Position numbers and translations under genes: made by a program. Below are positions 7,553-17,487 of a DNA stretch of 39,686 nucleotides, in pieces (positions within the stretch are counted from its first letter, which is position 1; every line of letters starts with the position of its first letter). The notes under the pieces are model-generated. The model saw nothing but the letters and a program-made list of their open reading frames with translations. It was not told where the DNA came from and made no database searches. The stretch covers positions 1 to 39,686 of the forward strand of contig JAIRPD010000026.1 of NCBI GenBank assembly GCA_031257195.1. The letters run 5' to 3'. This DNA is from Treponema sp. GTDB lineage: Bacteria > Spirochaetota > Spirochaetia > Treponematales > Breznakiellaceae.

Positions 7553-8523
7553 TCCTCTTCTTCTTCGGCGCCGGCATGGACTAATTCCGCGGCGCCTAAA
7601 ACACCGCAATGCTCCTTGCATTCCGCGGTTTTAAAATAAACGGGCCGCTCGTCGTGGTTGTATCCGTCAAAGACGCGCCGCGCGGGCCCCAAAAGTTTTT
7701 CCCCCATATTGACAAGCCCTCCCCCCAGGATAAAGCAATCCACATTGTAGGTAACGTACAGATTGTAAAACCACACCCCCAGCCAATGGGTCATCTGGGT
7801 AAAAGCCTTTACCGCCATGGGATCCCCCTGGTCATAGGCCCGCTCCAGGATGATGCTGTCGATACGGTCAATCCCGCCGGCCAGGTCTGTCATGATCGTC
7901 TTTTCCCCCCGGGCGATCCAGTTTTTAATGTGCTTTACGATGAATCCCCCCGAACACCAGGACATGTAACAGCCCCGGTTGCCGCAGCCGCATTCCACGC
8001 CCTCCCCGGGGGTGGCGATCATGTGGCCCGTTTCCCCCGCCCAGCCGTAGGTCCCCCGAAAGGGCTTCCCCTTGATGATCAGCGCCGAGGAAATCCCCGT
8101 GCTTACCGGGCAAAAGAGGATCTTCTCGAAACCCCGGCCCGCGCCGTGGCGGTACTCCGCCAATCCCGCCGCGCGGGCGTCGTTGTCCAGAACCACCGGA
8201 ACGCCCCCCAGCTTTTCGGAAAGGTAGGACCGGGCGGGAAAATCCTTGATCTTGACCAGGGCGCTGGTCTTAACAATATAGCCCTGGTCGTAGAGAATGA
8301 ACGACGGCATCCCCAGGCCCAGCCCCAAAAGCTGTTCCTTCCCAATTCCCCGGGCGGCCATAAGGTCCTTCACATTCCCCGCGATTTGGTCAAAGAACGC
8401 CTCCGGGGAACATTCCCCATTGGAAGGGTGGCTCCGGTGGTCAAGGACATTCTTTTGCCCGTCCAAGACCCCGTATGCCGTCTTGGTTCCCCCCACATCA
8501 ACGCCTATGGTATAATGGTCCAT
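7549..8523 (-). CDS. ROK family sugar kinase
   Basis: A 324-residue protein. It has an N-terminal phosphate-binding motif (IGVDVGGTKTAYGVLDG), a catalytic Asp in LDNDARAAGLAEY, the ROK signature around GETGHM, and the zinc motif CGCGNRGCYMSWC. No helix-turn-helix is present, so it is a kinase and not a ROK repressor. Members phosphorylate glucose, fructose, N-acetyl-hexosamines or related compounds at the expense of ATP. It is the first gene of a two-gene transcript with the glycyl radical enzyme. Its Glu-rich tail (AGAEEEEE) is encoded by a purine-rich run (GAAGAAGAAGAGGA) that could also serve as ribosome-binding site for the next gene. AGGAG lies 8 bases before its own ATG. Confidence 0.88.
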   Translation of the reverse strand: MDHYTIGVDVGGTKTAYGVLDGQKNVLDHRSHPSNGECSPEAFFDQIAGNVKDLMAARGIGKEQLLGLGLGMPSFILYDQGYIVKTSALVKIKDFPARSYLSEKLGGVPVVLDNDARAAGLAEYRHGAGRGFEKILFCPVSTGISSALIIKGKPFRGTYGWAGETGHMIATPGEGVECGCGNRGCYMSWCSGGFIVKHIKNWIARGEKTIMTDLAGGIDRIDSIILERAYDQGDPMAVKAFTQMTHWLGVWFYNLYVTYNVDCFILGGGLVNMGEKLLGPARRVFDGYNHDERPVYFKTAECKEHCGVLGAAELVHAGAEEEEE

Positions 8524-8541
8524 GAATCATCTCCTATAATT

Positions 8542-8570
8542 ACTATAACCCAGAAATTTATCTTTGTCAA
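8542..8570 (-). promoter_or_regulatory. Promoter of the kinase-glycyl radical enzyme operon
   Basis: Minus strand: -35 TTGACA (8570-8565), 17-base spacer, -10 TATAGT (8547-8542). This is a near-consensus sigma70-like promoter. The -35 box ends two bases from the left arm of the inverted repeat at 8573-8617. Confidence 0.75.
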
Positions 8571-8572
8571 AT

Positions 8573-8617
8573 ATAAACTTACTAAGATAATAAAAAAAAT
8601 TATTTTGGTAAGTTTAT
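8573..8617. promoter_or_regulatory. 45-bp inverted repeat between divergent promoters (candidate operator)
   Basis: Left arm ATAAACTTACTAAGATAAT (8573-8591) and right arm ATTATTTTGGTAAGTTTAT (8599-8617) form 19-bp arms with 17 Watson-Crick pairs and two G/T pairs around a seven-A spacer. It lies immediately upstream of both -35 boxes, so one regulator bound here could control both directions. The DeoR-family protein encoded at 9468-10232 is the obvious candidate. As RNA it would also fold into a strong hairpin, but neither predicted transcript would include it. Confidence 0.7.
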
Positions 8618-8621
8618 AGCC

Positions 8622-8650
8622 TTTACAATCGCCATGCTCCGTAATACTAT
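8622..8650 (+). promoter_or_regulatory. Promoter of the activating-enzyme gene
   Basis: -35 TTTACA (8622-8627), 17-base spacer, -10 TACTAT (8645-8650). Only 5 bases separate the -10 box from the ATG at 8656, so the message should be leaderless or nearly so. Confidence 0.65.
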
Positions 8651-8655
8651 AAGGT

Positions 8656-9471
8656 ATGACAGCGGCGGGGCTTCTGTTCAATATCCAGAAATTCAGCCTC
8701 CACGACGGCCCCGGCATACGGACCGTGGTGTTCTTTAAGGGCTGCCCCCTCTCCTGCCGGTGGTGTTCCAACCCCGAATCCCAGCGGGCGGAACCCTGCC
8801 TGTTTTGGGAAGAGGACGCGTCCGCCCCCGGGGGCGTCCGGGCAAAGCCGGACTCCCGGGAGTATCCTCTGGAAGAAGTTCTGGAGATATGTCTCCAGGA
8901 CCGGCCTTTTTACGAGGAGTCCGGCGGCGGCGTTACCCTCTCCGGAGGGGAGCCCCTGACCCAGCGGGCCTTCGCCGCCGCTTTGTTAAAATCCCTGGGG
9001 GAGGAAAACATCCATACCGCCATAGAAACCACCGGTTACGCCCCGCCGGAGGTGTTTAAGGAAGTAACTGACCGGGCGGACCTGCTCCTTTTTGACCTTA
9101 AACACCACGATGATCGCCGCCACTTCGAGGGAACCGGGGTCCACCACGGGCCTATCCTGGCCAACCTGAAAAGCGCCCTGGACAATACCCGCGCGGCGGA
9201 CCGGGACAGGCCCGCCATGTCTATCCTCCCCAGAATTCCGGTTATACCGGGGTATAACAACGCCCTGGAAGACGCCCGGGGTTTCGCGGGCCTCCTCAAC
9301 TCCCTGGGGCTCAAACGGGCCCAGCTCCTCCCCTTCCACCAATTTGGCGAAAAAAAGTACGCCATGCTCAGAATCCCCTATCCCATGAAGGGCCTTCCCC
9401 AGCTTCACCCGGAGGATCTGGAGGAATACCGCCGGGCCTTCATCGCCGAAGGAATTGACTGTTTTTTTTAA
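8656..9471 (+). CDS. Radical-SAM glycyl radical enzyme activating protein, short form
   Basis: A 271-residue protein beginning LLFNIQKFSLHDGPGIRTVVFFKGC, the N-terminal signature of glycyl radical activases. The [4Fe-4S]/SAM motif is C30-x3-C34-x2-C37 (GCPLSCRWCSNPE). Next come FYEESGGGVTLSGGEPL (SAM-binding) and IPVIPGYNN and LLPFHQFGEKKY toward the C terminus. It should abstract hydrogen from the radical Gly of the neighbouring enzyme. Activases of the eliminase group usually carry two extra clusters in a ferredoxin-like insertion after the first motif. Here that stretch is only about 35 residues with a single Cys (C47), so the insertion is missing. It is divergent from its partner, shares the operator region, and its stop overlaps the stop of the DeoR gene. 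Confidence 0.88.
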   Translation: MTAAGLLFNIQKFSLHDGPGIRTVVFFKGCPLSCRWCSNPESQRAEPCLFWEEDASAPGGVRAKPDSREYPLEEVLEICLQDRPFYEESGGGVTLSGGEPLTQRAFAAALLKSLGEENIHTAIETTGYAPPEVFKEVTDRADLLLFDLKHHDDRRHFEGTGVHHGPILANLKSALDNTRAADRDRPAMSILPRIPVIPGYNNALEDARGFAGLLNSLGLKRAQLLPFHQFGEKKYAMLRIPYPMKGLPQLHPEDLEEYRRAFIAEGIDCFF

Positions 9472-10232
9472 ATTTCCACCTTATACACCTCAATTCCCCG
9501 CCCGGTAAGAAACCGTTCCTTGTCGGGGGGGATGGCGTTGTCGGTAATTACCGCGCTAATGCCGCTAAAGGGGAGCAGCGGTACCAGCCCCTGTTTGGAA
9601 AATTTTTCCGATTCGGTTAAAATAATCACCCGCCCAGCCTGCTTTGCCATGTCCCGGACCGCCTCGGAGCGCATGTGATCGTTCCCGGTAAAGCCCGAGC
9701 CGGGCGAAAAGCCGTCGGCGCCCACAAAGAGTTTTTCCACCGTAAAGCCCTGGGCGCAGAGCCGGGTAACGGGGCCTACCATCACCTGGGCGTCGGTTTG
9801 GTAATCCCCCCCCAAAAGAACAATCTTTGCCTGGGGCAGCCGCCGGATATAGGCGGCGATGAAAGCCGAATTGGTTATGATCCGGAGTTCCCGCTTGTTC
9901 AACGTCAGTTCCTCCGCCAGAATGGCGCAGCAGGAACCGGATTCTATCATCACCGCCTCGCCGTCCCGGACCAGTCCGGAGGCCCTCCGGGCGATCTTAC
10001 GTTTCGTGTCGTAGTGATACCCCAGCCGGTTGTTCATGTCATCGCTGGAACCGGGAAAAACCAGCCCCTTTTCATGCCGGATAATTCCCCGCTCCTCCAG
10101 CCGGTCCAGATCTTTCCGCAGGGTAACCTTGGAAACTCCCATCATTTCCGCCAAAGCCGCCACTTCCACGCGGTTTTCCCGGACAATAATGTCCAGCATT
10201 TTCTTTTGCCGCTCCGACTGCTTATCCGTCAT
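9468..10232 (-). CDS. DeoR-family transcriptional regulator
   Basis: About 254 residues. The N-terminal winged helix (ERQKKMLDIIVRENRVEVA, then ALAEMMGVSKVTLRKDLDRLEERG, then IIRHEKG) is the DeoR HTH. The C-terminal DeoR sensor domain has the expected motifs (IESGSCCAILAEEL, ITNSAFIAAYI, KLFVGADGF, VIILTESEKF, ITDNAIP). Such regulators sense phosphorylated sugars. The ATG at 10232 is preferred over the in-frame TTG at 10244; the ribosome-binding site is weak (AAAGG). It is convergent with the activase and overlaps its stop by three bases. It is the likely regulator of the kinase and glycyl radical enzyme cluster, with a kinase product or substrate as inducer; this is inference from position. 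Confidence 0.85.
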   Translation of the reverse strand: MTDKQSERQKKMLDIIVRENRVEVAALAEMMGVSKVTLRKDLDRLEERGIIRHEKGLVFPGSSDDMNNRLGYHYDTKRKIARRASGLVRDGEAVMIESGSCCAILAEELTLNKRELRIITNSAFIAAYIRRLPQAKIVLLGGDYQTDAQVMVGPVTRLCAQGFTVEKLFVGADGFSPGSGFTGNDHMRSEAVRDMAKQAGRVIILTESEKFSKQGLVPLLPFSGISAVITDNAIPPDKERFLTGRGIEVYKVEI

Positions 10233-10291
10233 AGCCCAAACCAAACCTTTTCAAAAATTTTCAAAATATAGTATATTAAAGGAAGTATATA

Positions 10292-13411
<3,120 letters not shown>

Positions 13412-13429
13412 AGGGCGGCAAGAAAAACC

Positions 13430-14356
13430 ATGGATATTTTTGAGGAACCGGCCGCGATTCGCTTCGCGGACATCGATCAGAGCGACACCCTCAGCGCCGC
13501 CGCCGCCGGTGATTTTTTTCAGGAGGCGGCGATCAGCCACGCGGAGATCCTGGGCGTGGGGCGGGACGCGATGAGGCGGACGGGCCAGGTCTGGATCCTT
13601 TCCCGGCTTTCGGTATTCATGGAGCGCCGCCCCCGGTTTATGGAAAAGGTCCTGGTTCGTTCCTGGCCCCGGGGGACAAACAGGCTTTTCGCCCTCCGGG
13701 ATTATGACATCCGCTCCCCGCTTTCCGGGGATCCGCCGGGCCCGGAAACGGGCGGCCCGGGACCTGGCGGTGAGCGGCCGGGGCAAACCCTGGTCCGGGG
13801 CCGCGGCGCCTGGCTGATTCTGGACCTGGAAAAACGCCGTCCCCTCCGGCCCCAGGCGGCCGCGGGGAACCTCCCCCTTAACGAGGGAATCGACGCCCTG
13901 GCCGGCCCCAAACCCGGCAACGAGCCGCCCCCCGCCCTGGCCGCCCGGGACTTCTCCGCCCCCTCAGCCGGGAGCCGCGGCGGCGGCGGGAAACACTCTT
14001 CCCGCCGGGCCTGTTACTCCGACATCGACTACAACGGCCACATGAACAACGCCCGGTACATCCAGTGGATTCAGGACATGATAGAACCGGGGATCCTGGA
14101 GCGGGCAACGCAAATCCGGCTGGACATCAACTACCTGGCGGAGGTCCGCCAGGGCGACGCAATCGGCCTTTATATGATCCCCATAGACGAGCCCTGTTTC
14201 GATACGGCGGGCTCACCGGCGGTCCGCGAAGCGGCCTTTGCCATAGAAGGCCGCCGGGAGGATCCGGGGCGTTCCACCCCGGGCGCGGAGGCGGCGCCGG
14301 TTTTCCGGGCGGAACTGCGAACCGGCCAGGGGCGCGCCGGGCTCAGCCCCGTCTAG
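13430..14356 (+). CDS. Acyl-ACP thioesterase-like protein (double hotdog)
   Basis: A 308-residue protein with two hotdog halves. The first (about 1-135) opens AAIRFADIDQSDTLSAAAAGDFFQEAAISHA; the second contains CYSDIDYNGHMNNARYIQWIQD, where the Asn and His of D-x-N-x-H match the catalytic residues of plant-type acyl-ACP thioesterases. These enzymes release free fatty acids from acyl-ACP and set chain length. Three Pro/Gly/Arg-rich low-complexity stretches (about 100-122, 160-190 and the C-terminal 40 residues) are insertions compared with usual family members and look like loop expansion in a GC-rich genome. It follows the histidine kinase by 18 bases and may be co-transcribed. Ribosome-binding site weak. 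Confidence 0.78.
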   Translation: MDIFEEPAAIRFADIDQSDTLSAAAAGDFFQEAAISHAEILGVGRDAMRRTGQVWILSRLSVFMERRPRFMEKVLVRSWPRGTNRLFALRDYDIRSPLSGDPPGPETGGPGPGGERPGQTLVRGRGAWLILDLEKRRPLRPQAAAGNLPLNEGIDALAGPKPGNEPPPALAARDFSAPSAGSRGGGGKHSSRRACYSDIDYNGHMNNARYIQWIQDMIEPGILERATQIRLDINYLAEVRQGDAIGLYMIPIDEPCFDTAGSPAVREAAFAIEGRREDPGRSTPGAEAAPVFRAELRTGQGRAGLSPV

Positions 14357-14421
14357 CCCTGAAAAACACGCGGGGACGCGTTTTTTACCCCCCTCCCGTT
14401 CCCAACGAAGCCCATAGGTCG

Positions 14422-14441
14422 GGATTTTCGCGCGAAAATCC
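14422..14441. repeat. Perfect 20-bp palindrome
   Basis: GGATTTTCGCGCGAAAATCC between the thioesterase stop and the tetR-type promoter. It is perfectly symmetric. It could be an operator, a terminator stem without U tract, or a solitary member of the hairpin elements found at 39450-39686, which share the GGA...CGCG...TCC style. Confidence 0.55.
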
Positions 14442-14468
14442 ACAGGCCCGGCAGCCTCCCAGACCCCC

Positions 14469-14497
14469 TTGCCATTCCCGGACCATTCCGTTAAACT
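14469..14497 (+). promoter_or_regulatory. Promoter of the TetR-type gene
   Basis: -35 TTGCCA (14469-14474), 17-base spacer, -10 TAAACT (14492-14497). The predicted start of transcription falls inside the 20-bp operator at 14502-14521. Confidence 0.6.
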
Positions 14498-14501
14498 CTC
14501 T

Positions 14502-14521
14502 GTTACCGACCGGTCGTTAAC
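14502..14521. promoter_or_regulatory. TetR-type operator, site 1 (autoregulation)
   Basis: GTTACCGACCGGTCGTTAAC is an imperfect palindrome (9 of 10 pairs) starting 4 bases after the -10 box. It is the exact reverse complement of the site at 15930-15949, so the same protein should bind both. A regulator start at 14469 would place the operator inside the coding region, another reason to use ATG 14556. Confidence 0.85.
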
Positions 14522-14555
14522 AAGTCCGCCCGCGGGCTTAACCCCGGAAACCGCT

Positions 14556-15902
14556 ATGACCAGAGACGATATACTCAACGCCGCCTTCAAAGTATGGGGG
14601 CGGGAACTTTACAAAACCACAAGCCTCGCCAAACTGGCCCAAACCCTGGGGGTGTCCAAGCCCGCCCTGTACCGGCATTTTCCCGATAAAGAGGCCCTCC
14701 TGGCCGCCATGTACACCTCGTTTTACGATGATTACGCGAAGATCGTAAAACAGGCCGTGGAGGAGGCCCTTAAAAGCGGCGGCCCGGCGGACGGTCCCGT
14801 TTGGCGGGAAAGGCTTCTGGTCATAGTGCGGTCTGTTACCGCCTATTTCGCCCAGCGGTTTGATCACTTTATCTACGCCTTAATTAACATCCACCAGAAA
14901 CTGGCGGATAAAAAAGATCACCGCCATCTCAAGGATCGCCCCCTTTTCTTTGAGGATGAATTCGCCAAACGGGGAATTTGCTTCGCCGATCTGGCCGAGG
15001 GTATTCCCCCGGGGCGGCATTACCAGATAAACGCGCGATACCCTTCGATTCTGTTTATGGTGGGGCTTACCACCCTCCACGGAATGGCCCTCTTTCACAA
15101 AAGGCGGCGCCGGGAGGGGGAAACCGGAATAGTTCCCTGTTTTCCCCCCGGCGGGGAAAGTTCCGAAGAGGAGATCCTCTCCTTTGCCGGTTCCATGGTG
15201 GAAAGGGTCCGGCTGGGGCTTCACTTTGAACGGGCGGCGATAGAGAACCTGCCCTACGCCAGGCTGGAGGGGCTTATTAACCCGGACGTTCCCGCCCCGG
15301 ACGCCTTGCTCCGGGCCGTGGCGGAGGTGGTCGCCGAGACGGGGCCCTGGAACGCCTCCATGGAAATGGTGGCAAAGCGTTCGGGGCTTTCCAAAAGCGG
15401 CCTGTATTTCCGCTTTAAAAGCAAGCAGGACATGCTGGCCCGGCTTTTTATGGAGGAATTCGATCGCATCGCGAAAATCACCACCTCCCATATCCAGCTC
15501 GCCTCGGCCAAGGAGGAACAACTGTACCTGGCTATTCTTTCCACCGCCGCCTACCTCCATTCCCGGCCAGAGATCCTCATCGCCCTGGACTGGATTGGAA
15601 TCCAGCGGCTGGAACTGGACATTTCCGTACCCCCATCACTTCGCGATTTTTTTGAGGGACTTAACTTGAGTGGTCCCCCCCTGGGGGAATTTCGGGAAGG
15701 GGGGGGGGGAGAGAGAGAACAGAAAGATATTTCCCAGTGGATTCTCTTTTTGCTCATCGCCATTCTTATACGCTGTCTGCGTTACCAAAATGGGCACCCC
15801 CCCCAGGAGGGGGACGCCGCGGGGCTGGATTACGGAGGTTTGCGAAAGCTTTTCCGGTTCATTACATTGGGGATAGAGGGGTTTGACGAAGAAAACCCTT
15901 GA
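14556..15902 (+). CDS. Double TetR-type transcriptional repressor of the efflux operon
   Basis: A 448-residue protein, about twice the usual TetR length, with two TetR HTH domains. The first is at residues about 1-58 (TSLAKLAQTLGVSKPALYRHFPDKEALLAAMY), the second about 245-300 (NASMEMVAKRSGLSKSGLYFRFKSKQDMLARLF). Each is followed by a helical ligand-binding-like region, so it reads as a head-to-tail fusion of two repressors. A monomer could mimic a dimer or bridge two sites. ATG 14556 lies downstream of promoter and operator; no strong ribosome-binding site is seen. An 11-G run (15699-15709) inside the gene could slip. Its stop overlaps the -35 box of the efflux promoter. It very likely represses itself and that operon. 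Confidence 0.88.
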   Translation: MTRDDILNAAFKVWGRELYKTTSLAKLAQTLGVSKPALYRHFPDKEALLAAMYTSFYDDYAKIVKQAVEEALKSGGPADGPVWRERLLVIVRSVTAYFAQRFDHFIYALINIHQKLADKKDHRHLKDRPLFFEDEFAKRGICFADLAEGIPPGRHYQINARYPSILFMVGLTTLHGMALFHKRRRREGETGIVPCFPPGGESSEEEILSFAGSMVERVRLGLHFERAAIENLPYARLEGLINPDVPAPDALLRAVAEVVAETGPWNASMEMVAKRSGLSKSGLYFRFKSKQDMLARLFMEEFDRIAKITTSHIQLASAKEEQLYLAILSTAAYLHSRPEILIALDWIGIQRLELDISVPPSLRDFFEGLNLSGPPLGEFREGGGGEREQKDISQWILFLLIAILIRCLRYQNGHPPQEGDAAGLDYGGLRKLFRFITLGIEGFDEENP

Positions 15903-15927
15903 CACAAAAAAAATGTATGGGTATAGT
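15899..15927 (+). promoter_or_regulatory. Promoter P1 of the efflux operon
   Basis: -35 TTGACA (15899-15904), 17-base spacer, -10 TATAGT (15922-15927). Near consensus. The -35 box shares bases with the TGA stop of the regulator gene. Confidence 0.8.
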
Positions 15928-15929
15928 CT

Positions 15930-15949
15930 GTTAACGACCGGTCGGTAAC
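15930..15949. promoter_or_regulatory. TetR-type operator, site 2 (efflux operon)
   Basis: GTTAACGACCGGTCGGTAAC starts 2 bases after the P1 -10 box and covers the expected transcription start. It is identical to site 1 in reversed orientation. Binding would block RNA polymerase directly. Confidence 0.88.
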
Positions 15950-15960
15950 ATTGAGACCCG

Positions 15961-15989
15961 TTGACATAAAGTGGTAACCATATTAGTAT
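15961..15989 (+). promoter_or_regulatory. Candidate second promoter P2 of the efflux operon
   Basis: -35 TTGACA (15961-15966), 17-base spacer, -10 TAGTAT (15984-15989). It lies downstream of the TetR-type operator and would therefore escape direct occlusion by it. It overlaps a separate palindrome (15973-15996). Confidence 0.6.
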
Positions 15990-15996
15990 GATTACC
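15973..15996. promoter_or_regulatory. 24-bp palindrome over P2 (possible second operator)
   Basis: Half-sites GGTAACCATATT (15973-15984) and AGTATGATTACC (15985-15996) match at 10 of 12 positions. The element covers the P2 -10 box and predicted start of transcription. Its sequence differs from the 20-bp TetR-type operator, so a different regulator is plausible. Confidence 0.5.
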
Positions 15997-16044
15997 GTAT
16001 TAGTGCGACAACTGTGGATTTTAAGGATGGTAAACTGGACTTTT

Positions 16045-17487
16045 ATGAAAACAATAGTATACGGACCCTTCCGGCGGTGGGGCGCTTTGTTTCTTTGCCT
16101 GGCGCTTGGGCCGGGGGTTTTTGCCCAGGACGGCGCTGAAATCCCAGGCAAGGAGGCGGGGGGGCCGGCGGCCGTTTCCCTGTCCATAACCCCGGAGAAG
16201 GCGGTGGAAATGGCTATCGAAAACAACCTAAGCCTTCAGCAAGCCCAGGTAAGCAACGAGGCCAAGCGCCGGGCGGCGGCGGCTCCCTGGAACGTGTTTA
16301 TCCCCACGGTGGAACTGTCGGGTACCCTGGGCCGCCTTAACAAAAAGCCGGAAGCGGCGTACTTTGACACAACTCCCATGGGTGGACCGGGTATGGTCCT
16401 CTTAAGTCCCGCCCAGCCCCAGTGGGTCCTGTCCGCCTCTCTCCAGGCCACGCTGAACCTTAACATCGGCACCTTTATCGGGATGAAGCAAACCGTGGAG
16501 GATTACCGGGCGGGGCTTATCACCGTGGAAAAAGCCAGGCTCCAGTTGGAACGGGATGTCCGCAAGGCCTATTACAATATGCTCCTGGCCCGGGAATCCA
16601 TCGCCCTGCTCCGGGAAAGCTACGCCAACGCCGAGCGCCGGGTAACTATGGCCCAGGGAAATTACCGGGGAGGGCTTATCCCCGAGGTGTCCCTGCTTCA
16701 GGCTCAGGTGGCCCGGGAAAACATGAAGCCCCAGATCGACGAGGCGGAAAACGGCTATAAAATGGCCATGGCCTCCTTTGCCATGTACCTGGGCCTGCCC
16801 TACGACACCGCCTTTGAACTGACCCCCCCCTCCGGGGATGTGGAGTTTATTGTTCTGGAAGCCCGGGAACTTATCACCCACGCGGCGGCCAATAAGCCGG
16901 ACATTGAGGAACTGCGGCGCAAGCTGGAGGCGCAGAAAATCGCCAAGCGGGTTCTCTTTTTTAACCTGTATACCCCCACCCTTTCCCTGGGCTTCAACAT
17001 GGATCCCCGCTTTGGGGGGGATCCCTGGAAGGACAGCCTTTTTAAGGGTGATCTGTGGAACCAGCAGTCGGGGATGTTTAGAATCACCCTGGCCTGGCGG
17101 CTTAACGCCCTGCTGCCCTTTTCCGTGGAGCGCCAAAACTACCTGGCCATGGAAGACGCGGAAAAGGCCCTTGGCCTGGGGCTTACCCAGGCGGTACGGG
17201 GCGCGGAAGTGGAGGTGTACAACATCATCCTCCAGCTGGAAAAGACCCGGACCACCGCGGAGGCCCAGAAACTTACCGTGGAGCTGGCGGAACGGACCTT
17301 TCGTCTTTCCGAAACGGCCTACAGGAACGGCCTTAAAGAATTCCTGGAAGTACAAAACGATGAACTTGCCCTGCGCCAGGCCCGGCTTGGGGCGTTGCAG
17401 CAGAACTACAATTACCTGATGGGTCTTTTGGATCTTGAATACGCCATGGGGGTTTCCTTTGGAACCTTGAGCGGGAGGAACGAATAA
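16045..17487 (+). CDS. TolC-like outer-membrane efflux protein
   Basis: About 480 residues. The signal peptide (RRWGALFLCLALGPGVFA) is followed by ITPEKAVEMAIENNLSLQQAQ, the usual start of the first OEP repeat. Long helical stretches and a second repeat (AAANKPDIEELRRKLEAQKIAKR; RTFRLSETAYRNGLKEFLEVQNDELALRQAR) match the TolC family, which forms trimeric export ducts across outer membrane and periplasm. The frame is open from 15988, but ATG 16045 is chosen because it begins the signal peptide and lies downstream of both promoters. The ribosome-binding site is weak. It is first in an operon with adaptor and pump; its TAA stop overlaps the next ATG by one base. Confidence 0.88.
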   Translation: MKTIVYGPFRRWGALFLCLALGPGVFAQDGAEIPGKEAGGPAAVSLSITPEKAVEMAIENNLSLQQAQVSNEAKRRAAAAPWNVFIPTVELSGTLGRLNKKPEAAYFDTTPMGGPGMVLLSPAQPQWVLSASLQATLNLNIGTFIGMKQTVEDYRAGLITVEKARLQLERDVRKAYYNMLLARESIALLRESYANAERRVTMAQGNYRGGLIPEVSLLQAQVARENMKPQIDEAENGYKMAMASFAMYLGLPYDTAFELTPPSGDVEFIVLEARELITHAAANKPDIEELRRKLEAQKIAKRVLFFNLYTPTLSLGFNMDPRFGGDPWKDSLFKGDLWNQQSGMFRITLAWRLNALLPFSVERQNYLAMEDAEKALGLGLTQAVRGAEVEVYNIILQLEKTRTTAEAQKLTVELAERTFRLSETAYRNGLKEFLEVQNDELALRQARLGALQQNYNYLMGLLDLEYAMGVSFGTLSGRNE

